A stretch of 5,093 nt of DNA, taken from contig JAAVAA010000090.1 of the NCBI GenBank assembly GCA_014804285.1, positions 1-5,093 on the forward strand. The letters are read 5' to 3'. Position numbers and translations under genes: made by a program. The first letter of the stretch is position 1, and each line of letters starts with the position of its first letter. This DNA comes from Lachnospiraceae bacterium (GTDB taxonomy: Bacteria > Bacillota > Clostridia > Lachnospirales > Lachnospiraceae). Positions 4,926-5,093 of this stretch are shown here, piece after piece. The notes under the pieces are model-generated. The model saw only the letters and a list, made by a program, of their open reading frames with translations. It had not been told where the DNA came from and made no database searches.

Positions 4926-5093
4926 TGGGTTATCGAATGACGCAAAACCCAACTGGGAACTTCACTAAGACGAAATGGTTCACTCTTTAGCGGTCGGTCA
5001 GTCAGTGAATTAGGCGACTATAGTGGAGTCATTAGCTGGTTTTCCGTCAGCCAAAAACTAACTCGGCTAAGAAACAAAATTCTAAAGGAACCA
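4885..5093 (+). ncRNA. 5' part of a structured RNA, possible group II intron (cut by window end)
   Basis: No gene fits these 209 bases, but they fold richly. GTGCGC at 4885-4890 matches the 5' GUGYG start of group II introns. TGGTTCCTT (4895-4903) pairs with AAGGAACCA at the very end of the window (5085-5093), a long-range helix like the one closing intron domain I. Inside it, TGGGTT/AACCCA (4926-4931 with 4946-4951), TTCACT/AGTGAA (4979-4984 with 5004-5009), GACT/AGTC (5016-5019 with 5027-5030) and TTAGC/GCTAA (5032-5036 with 5066-5070) form local stems. The loop of the second stem contains CTTTA (4985-4989), complementary to TAAAG just before the proposed 5' end (4879-4883), a possible but off-by-one EBS1/IBS1 pair. 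The rest of the intron, its reverse transcriptase gene and domain V would lie to the right. Another large RNA is the alternative. Confidence 0.4.

Noticed and set aside
4841..5012. Integron attC-like site
   Set aside because: Inverted arms and a TTAGGC-like string (5010-5015) suggested it, but there is no paired R'/R'' core of the right form and no integrase or cassette context.
1..5093. tRNA, rRNA, CRISPR array or intact insertion sequence
   Set aside because: No cloverleaf, regularly spaced repeat, or transposase reading was found on either strand.

Overview
The window looks like a chromosomal piece of a gut-type Clostridia (Lachnospiraceae-like) genome. This rests on moderately low GC, strong AAGGAGG ribosome binding sites, a sigma factor of the type common in Lachnospiraceae paired with a one-pass membrane protein, a lipoprotein with a C-terminal Ig-like domain, and a PadR regulator. 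The genus cannot be fixed from the sequence alone.

Layout, left to right, all genes on the + strand. (1) 1-339 is the 3' end of a medium-chain (zinc-type) alcohol dehydrogenase gene, closed by a rho-independent terminator at 369-399. (2) 340-960 has no intact gene. It holds a GC-rich gene tail (428-586), probably left by a mobile element, and then an imperfect palindrome of about 149 bp (622-770) carrying symmetric DnaA-box-like motifs. An AT-rich promoter region for the next gene follows. (3) 961-2126 is a two-gene unit: a sigma-70/ECF-type sigma factor overlapping by ATGA with a single-pass membrane protein, its probable anti-sigma factor or sensor. (4) 2287-3300 encodes a lipoprotein with its own candidate promoter and a hairpin that would hide its Shine-Dalgarno sequence. 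(5) 3399-4791 is a PadR-family regulator gene overlapping by 8 bp with a gene for a membrane-anchored extracytoplasmic protein. (6) 4792-5093 has no gene. It holds a perfect 20-bp inverted repeat and, from about 4885, a sequence that folds like the 5' part of a large structured RNA. The best guess is the start of a group II intron (GTGCG 5' end, long-range closing helix), cut by the window end.

Taken together, 961-4791 reads as a small envelope-sensing and regulation island. It has two regulators of different families (sigma factor and PadR), each translationally coupled to a membrane protein with an uncharacterised outer domain, and a surface lipoprotein between them. The lipoprotein and the probable anti-sigma factor share a similar extracytoplasmic layout (strand, LPxxW, and a terminal amphipathic segment). 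This hints at a common ligand or partner, but that is inference. The signal ligands and target genes cannot be read from this window.
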